Part shown: piece after piece, positions 9,074 to 11,762 of the stretch | Layout: every line of letters begins with the position of its first letter | Position numbering within the stretch: position 1 is the stretch's first letter | Source: Planctomycetales bacterium | GTDB taxonomy: Bacteria; Planctomycetota; Phycisphaerae; SM23-33 | Length of the DNA: 11,762 nt | NCBI GenBank assembly: GCA_030631125.1 | Contig: DAOVLS010000045.1 | Location: forward strand, 1-11,762 | Direction of reading: 5' to 3' | The notes under the pieces: generated by a model | Seen by the model: only the letters and a program-made list of their open reading frames with translations | Databases searched by the model: none | Told to the model about the DNA's origin: nothing | Made by a program: the position numbers and the translations under genes

Positions 9074-10482
9074 TGCGATTGACCGGCCTTTGCTATGCTT
9101 GTGCTGTTGAGGTCTGTTTTGATGAATACTCTCGCAAATCCCCGAAACATCCGGACGCCCATTATCCCGCCCGTTCCGCTGATTACCATCGCCGTCAGGT
9201 CGGCTGTCCGCGAGGCAAGAAACACCTGACCGAACTCAAACACAACAGCAATGACCACGACAACTAAAACGCCGCCGATTTTACCTGCTTTGCTCCCCGG
9301 AACCAGAAGGCTCCGTAAAAGCATCCCCAGGATGAAGAACGCCGTCAGTTCGCGGACCACTTGAGACAGCGCCAGGAACTCAGGCGAGGCGTACTGGCGG
9401 GCGAAGGGTACGGCCAGTATCTCCGTCGCCCCTACCGCCAGGCCTCCCACCGGCCAGGCAAAATCAAACGGATACCACTTTTCCCACGCCAGCCCGCCGA
9501 CCAGCGCGACTGTTGCAATCAACTTAATCCACGTACCACAGCGTCTCCAAAAATCAGTTTCGAGGACAGGGCGACTGGCCACCGGTCCGAACATCATCGC
9601 TGCACCGGCCCCCAACAATCCCCCGGCCGTCCCGAACACCACGTCCGTGGAACTACTGTAACGGGAGAACACGAACAACTGGGCCGATTCGATCAGGACC
9701 GCGAAGAGACAGACTTGAGCAACGACTCGGCGTATCAAGTGTTGCCGTCGGCGCTGCAACAACATAAGCAGGTAGCCTATCGGAATCATCACGACAGTCT
9801 TTGACAAAAAAGTGTACGCAGCCACACCGCCCGGATCGCAAAAAGGAAAAATGTTGACCTTGGAAGCCTTCCACTTGTGGTACACCTCGGCCGGACTGAT
9901 TGTCAGGTCAAAAGGAAATATCTGATACAGGATCAGAAAGACGGCATAACCGCTGAGGATATTGACGGCCAATCGTCCCCCCGCATGATCCGCCTGGAGG
10001 CTCCTTGCCCACTGTGTTATCCGCCCGCCGCAGCAGCACCACAGCACGATTCCCACAACGCCGCCGATGGTCTCGGCTAGGATGTCATTTTGTGAAACCG
10101 TTCGTCCGGGGAAGTATATCTGCGTGAACTCAATTCCCACGCTGAGTGCAATGGCGGTTGCAGCCGTTGCGACGGCAATTATGGGTTTTCCTCGACGGCG
10201 ATTCTCCCGCGTCAATGCCCCCATCGCCACGAACGTAAGCGGGATAAACAGCAGGAAATTGGCCACCAGGTCGGACCGCGACTGAATGCCGAGTTGAAGA
10301 TAGGGAATCTCGCGGAACTTCCTGACCGCCTGTTCGAACGGGACGTCCCGGAATTCCAGAGGCACCAGGCTGCCATACACTACAAAGCCAAAGTAGACTG
10401 CCAGCAGGATAAGGTACACCCTGCCCGGATTGGCGGGCGACTCCGGCGCTGGCATCGACGGTGTTTCACACATTGATTGCAA
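9070..10482 (-). CDS. VanZ-family membrane protein with three VanZ-like modules
   Basis: This is a multi-pass membrane protein of 470 residues if it starts at TTG 10482. AGGAG (10500-10496) lies 13 nt before that TTG; an in-frame ATG at 10473 is an alternative start with no SD at normal distance. Three related blocks are visible. Module 1, residues ~21-150: DLVANFLLFIPL, then GIEFTQIYFPGRTVSQNDILAETIGG. Module 2, ~175-295: PFDLTISP, FLSKTVVMIPIGYLL, IESAQLFVFSRYSSSTDVVFGTAGG. Module 3, ~330-447: YPFDFAWPV, VRELTAFFILGMLL, FEFGQVFLASRTADLTAMVISGTGG. Each ends in E-x-x-Q, R, S/T, D and a GG pair. VanZ proteins are best known from low-level teicoplanin resistance, but many occur in exopolysaccharide and exosortase loci with no resistance role, and that context applies here. 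First gene of the - strand operon, overlapping the ligase start. Confidence 0.87.
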   Translation of the reverse strand: MQSMCETPSMPAPESPANPGRVYLILLAVYFGFVVYGSLVPLEFRDVPFEQAVRKFREIPYLQLGIQSRSDLVANFLLFIPLTFVAMGALTRENRRRGKPIIAVATAATAIALSVGIEFTQIYFPGRTVSQNDILAETIGGVVGIVLWCCCGGRITQWARSLQADHAGGRLAVNILSGYAVFLILYQIFPFDLTISPAEVYHKWKASKVNIFPFCDPGGVAAYTFLSKTVVMIPIGYLLMLLQRRRQHLIRRVVAQVCLFAVLIESAQLFVFSRYSSSTDVVFGTAGGLLGAGAAMMFGPVASRPVLETDFWRRCGTWIKLIATVALVGGLAWEKWYPFDFAWPVGGLAVGATEILAVPFARQYASPEFLALSQVVRELTAFFILGMLLRSLLVPGSKAGKIGGVLVVVVIAVVFEFGQVFLASRTADLTAMVISGTGGIMGVRMFRGFARVFIKTDLNSTSIAKAGQSQ

Positions 10483-10539
10483 GGCGGTATATGTTCTCCT
10501 CGGACGATCGATTGATTTCTGTACTAACTCAAATGGAAG

Positions 10540-10662
10540 TCAGCCCAAAATTGCACCCGTATGTTCCGGCCGATGATGATTATAATTCAGCCGACGACGA
10601 TCCACAATGTATCTTGCCTCGGCTGGGTTCAGGAACAGCTTACCGTTGAGGTACTTGTCCCG
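10540..10662 (-). pseudogene. C-terminal remnant of an IS3/IS481-type transposase (integrase core)
   Basis: On the - strand, about 40 codons ending at the TGA 10542-10540 read RDKYLNGKLFLNPAEARYIV followed by DRRRLNYNHHRP and then a short unrelated end. This matches the last part of the DDE/rve domain of IS3-like transposases, where the family pattern is LN-x-x-LF-x-x-x-x-EAR-x-x-I/V-x-x-WR-x-x-YN-x-x-RPHSSLG. The usual WR is RR here and the usual RPHS is RPEH, and the frame runs into a stop soon after, so the copy is decayed. Upstream on the same strand a TGA interrupts the frame and no further transposase sequence (for example the SDNGPEF region) is visible. The terminal inverted repeat of the element was not found. 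Family membership is by motif recognition only. Confidence 0.72.
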
Positions 10663-10808
10663 ATTACTAACTATGGCTTGGTAATTGCTTACTCACTGGG
10701 AAGTTTCGAGCGGGTACTCCAGCCGTTTCCGTCGGCGCTCGAAACCTGCCACGAGGTATCGCGCGCCGGGGCGATTGTTGTCCATGATCTTATGTGTCCG
10801 AGTTGCTT

Positions 10809-10845
10809 ACGCCCGTAGCTCAGCAGGATAGAGCGGCGGTTTCCT
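10809..10845 (+). pseudogene. 5' half of a tRNA-Arg(CCU) gene, interrupted at the anticodon
   Basis: The bases fit a tRNA up to position 36: acceptor strand ACGCCCG (10809-10815), T8 A9, D-stem GCTC (10818-10821), D-loop AGCAGGATA with the GG pair, D-stem GAGC (10831-10834), G26, anticodon 5' strand GCGGT (10836-10840), TT and anticodon CCT (10843-10845). The expected continuation (A, A, then ACCGC to close the stem, then the T-arm and CGGGCGT) is absent: after CCT the sequence turns AT-rich and no T-arm or complementary acceptor strand was found downstream. So this is a truncated tRNA, presumably the displaced half at an integration or rearrangement junction. An intact copy would be expected elsewhere in the genome. 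Confidence 0.78.
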
Positions 10846-10905
10846 GATTCATGCCTTGTTTTTTCGTAACTCATTGTCAAAAAAGATATTTCTTTTGTTC
10901 ATCAG
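10846..10905. other. AT-rich patch abutting the broken tRNA
   Basis: The 60 bp directly after the tRNA break have 18 G/C bases (30%), clearly below the GC-rich surroundings, and carry runs of T (10859-10864) and A (10879-10884). The composition change starts at the base where tRNA identity ends, consistent with foreign DNA joined there. Confidence 0.5.
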
Positions 10906-10941
10906 CACTTGGAGGGACATTGGCAATGCCGCCCAAACCGC

Positions 10942-10969
10942 TCTACCGGTTGTCGCGACAACCGGTAGA
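10942..10969. repeat. Perfect 28-bp palindrome
   Basis: The half-site TCTACCGGTTGTCG (10942-10955) is followed at once by its exact reverse complement (10956-10969), with no spacer; the next pair outward (C/A) does not match. As RNA it gives a 12-bp stem with a CGCG loop. It lies 75 bp after the stop of the small - strand gene, so it may end that transcript, but no U-tract follows it on either strand. A protein-binding or recombination site is equally possible. Confidence 0.8.
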
Positions 10970-11043
10970 ATGAAGTAGGATGACCTTTTTCCGCTCGGAG
11001 TCGTATCACTCCGGATATCCCGTTTCTCTCACCGGTGTGCGTA

Positions 11044-11388
11044 TCAGTAGTGTTTATCCAGGATCGTTACGATCTGACAGGAAAAATGGCCGTCGGAAAA
11101 GAAGACGCCGCCTTTCTGATCGGCCTTCAGTTTGGCGTTCTGATAGTCGAAACTCGCAGGCAGTTCATTGATGATTTCAATCCGGCTCCAGGGCACGATT
11201 CTTTTGCCAATTGCTCCCATTGTAATGTCTTTGGGGCTGTTGACTGCCCGGCCGTAGTGGAAAGACCTGCACATCAACTCCACGCAGACTTCATCCCGTC
11301 CGGTAACCTGGCCGATCAGCAGATGGTTGTGGGCATCAGGATAGGATTTGACGAATCTCATCTTCCAGATTAGACGGCTGTCGTTCAT
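11044..11388 (-). CDS. Small hypothetical protein (114 residues), porin-linked
   Basis: I do not recognise the family. The chosen start is the ATG at 11388, preceded by CGGAGG with a 7-nt spacer, an excellent ribosome binding site; longer in-frame extensions would run into the porin gene and the hairpin. The protein is soluble, has no signal peptide and alternates basic, hydrophobic and Gly positions as in a compact beta-rich domain: LIWKMRFVKSYPDAHNHLLI, then GQVTGRDEVCVELMCRSF, then KDITMGAIGKRIVPWSRIEI, then NELPASFDYQNAKLKADQKG, ending ILDKHY. The segment from GQVTGRDEVCVELMC to GKRIVPWSRIEII loosely resembles an Sm-like or PilZ-like small barrel layout, which is only a guess. It follows the porin gene on the same strand (92 bp between them) and is probably co-transcribed with it. 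Confidence 0.75.
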   Translation of the reverse strand: MNDSRLIWKMRFVKSYPDAHNHLLIGQVTGRDEVCVELMCRSFHYGRAVNSPKDITMGAIGKRIVPWSRIEIINELPASFDYQNAKLKADQKGGVFFSDGHFSCQIVTILDKHY

Positions 11389-11393
11389 GTGTA

Positions 11394-11399
11394 TCCTCC
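11394..11399 (-). promoter_or_regulatory. Shine-Dalgarno that fixes the start of the 114-residue protein
   Basis: On the - strand, CGGAGG then ATACAC precedes the ATG at 11388. This is the main reason for rejecting the longer upstream starts. Confidence 0.7.
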
Positions 11400-11405
11400 G
11401 GTTCC

Positions 11406-11441
11406 GGTCAACCGGCCTGTCCCTCCGCAGGCCGGTTGACC
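11406..11441. repeat. Large GC-rich hairpin between the porin and the small gene
   Basis: GGTCAACCGGCCTG (11406-11419) and CAGGCCGGTTGACC (11428-11441) form a perfect 14-bp stem with an 8-nt loop. In the - strand transcript it lies after the porin stop and just before the SD of the next gene, and its loop reads CGGAGGGA, itself SD-like. No U-tract follows on the - strand. It could act as an attenuator, a 3'-end stabiliser for the porin mRNA, or a partial terminator. Confidence 0.75.
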
Positions 11442-11480
11442 TTGATTCCCTCGTCTTTTTCCTCCCAGGTCGCACCGGTA

Positions 11481-11762
11481 TTAGAATTTCCAGACCAGAT
11501 CGGCCTGAACGGTGGTGTCGCGTTCGTTCTGGTTGTTGTCTGTAACCGGTTCGGTCCAAAGGACTTTTGCACCGATAGTCAGCGAATCGGTCAGGTTGTA
11601 CTTGGCGCCCCAGGCATGTCCCTTGCGGTTAGCGCCTCCGAAGTCGCTGTCGTTGAACTCGCCCGGCGTACAGTTGGCCTCAATGTAGGCGTACTTGTAT
11701 CCGGCGGACCAGTCGCCTTTTTTCTTGTTCTTCCCGACCTTCAGACCGACGGCGTAACCGTC
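11481..11762 (-). CDS. C-terminal part of an outer-membrane porin (5' end outside window)
   Basis: Reading the - strand from the window edge, 93 codons are open to the TAA at 11483-11481; no start is in the window. The sequence has the alternating pattern of transmembrane beta-strands (DGYAVGLKVGKNKKKGDWSA, GYKYAYIEANCTPGEFNDSD, GHAWGAKYNLTDSLTIGAKV, TTVQADLVWKF) and ends in Phe, the usual C-terminal signal for BAM-dependent insertion of beta-barrels. The FNDSDFGG and GHAWGAKYNL segments resemble the putative porin family (Porin_5-like) seen in planctomycetes and deltaproteobacteria; that family name is from recall. It would allow passive uptake of small solutes across the outer membrane. It lies upstream of the 114-residue gene on the same strand. 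Confidence 0.85.
   Translation of the reverse strand, partial: DGYAVGLKVGKNKKKGDWSAGYKYAYIEANCTPGEFNDSDFGGANRKGHAWGAKYNLTDSLTIGAKVLWTEPVTDNNQNERDTTVQADLVWKF

Larger units (their letters stand above)
10483..11043. other. Intergenic scar region without an intact gene
   Basis: These 560 bp separate the polysaccharide operon from the porin-linked locus. They hold a transposase remnant, an interrupted tRNA gene, an AT-rich patch and a perfect palindrome (listed separately). Short open frames here (for example a 63-codon frame on the - strand that runs across the tRNA fragment) lack ribosome binding sites and family signatures. No convincing -35/-10 pair for the VanZ operon was found, although its promoter should lie in the first part of this stretch. 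Confidence 0.6.

Noticed and set aside
9070..10482. Glycopeptide resistance function for the VanZ-like protein
   Set aside because: No vanHAX or regulator genes are near, and VanZ-fold proteins in exopolysaccharide loci are common without any resistance link.
10600..10808. Permuted tRNA with its 3' half upstream
   Set aside because: The only T-arm-like word (GGTTCAGGAAC near 10626) does not fit the T-loop pattern and belongs to the transposase remnant; no CGGGCGT strand was found.
10561..10818. 85-codon open frame on the + strand
   Set aside because: It is antisense to the transposase remnant and runs into the tRNA fragment; no SD and no recognisable domain.
10689..10880. 63-codon open frame on the - strand
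   Set aside because: It runs antisense across the tRNA fragment, has no ribosome binding site and its sequence resembles no protein family.
10846..10945. Group I intron in the tRNA-Arg(CCU) anticodon loop
   Set aside because: Such introns are known in bacterial tRNA-Arg(CCU) genes and the break after a U fits, but the interval to the only possible AAACCGC continuation is about 90 nt, the group I core elements are not visible, and no T-arm or 3' acceptor strand follows.
10996..11013. CGGAGT/ACTCCG hairpin as terminator of the small gene
   Set aside because: Only a 6-bp stem, with no U-tract on the - strand.
11389..11559. Upstream extension of the small gene to a 171-residue frame
   Set aside because: It would overlap the porin coding region in another frame and include the hairpin; the composition is Arg-rich and shadow-like, and the strong SD sits at the internal ATG 11388.

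Overview
The window looks like a chromosomal stretch of a Gram-negative bacterium, most likely a planctomycete (Phycisphaerae-like) or a similar environmental lineage. This rests on an exosortase fused to an EpsI domain, an XrtA-type polysaccharide deacetylase, very long TPR proteins, a PDZ-containing metallopeptidase and an outer-membrane porin of the kind common in planctomycetes. The lineage is an inference from gene content; there is no rRNA or marker gene here.

Left arm (1-6414, + strand): the 3' part of an exosortase whose tail is an EpsI domain, then a 1518-residue membrane-anchored TPR protein, then a polysaccharide deacetylase whose GTG start overlaps the TPR stop codon (GTGA). This is an exosortase/exopolysaccharide (XrtA-like) module. 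Right arm (6438-10482, - strand, convergent with only 23 bp between the stop codons): a three-module VanZ-like membrane protein, an O-antigen ligase/Wzy-type polymerase and a secreted gluzincin peptidase with a PDZ domain. These three genes are coupled by an ATGA overlap and a 2-bp gap, so they form one operon. Together the two arms suggest synthesis, polymerisation, modification and export of a surface polysaccharide, with exosortase-dependent sorting of envelope proteins. No PEP-CTERM-type substrate is encoded in the window.

Scar region (10483-11043): about 560 bp with no intact gene. It holds the decayed C-terminal end of an IS3/IS481-type transposase (- strand), the 5' half of a tRNA-Arg(CCU) gene (+ strand) that breaks exactly at the end of the anticodon, an AT-rich patch (about 30% GC) directly after the break, and a perfect 28-bp palindrome. 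It reads as an old integration or rearrangement site separating the polysaccharide operon from the next locus.

Right end (11044-11762, - strand): the C-terminal 93 residues of a porin (no start in the window), then a large 14-bp-stem hairpin, then a well-translated 114-residue protein of unknown function. The two inverted repeats on either side of the small gene share the words CCGGTTG/CAACCGG. The least-explained parts of the window are the interrupted tRNA with its surroundings and this small porin-linked gene.
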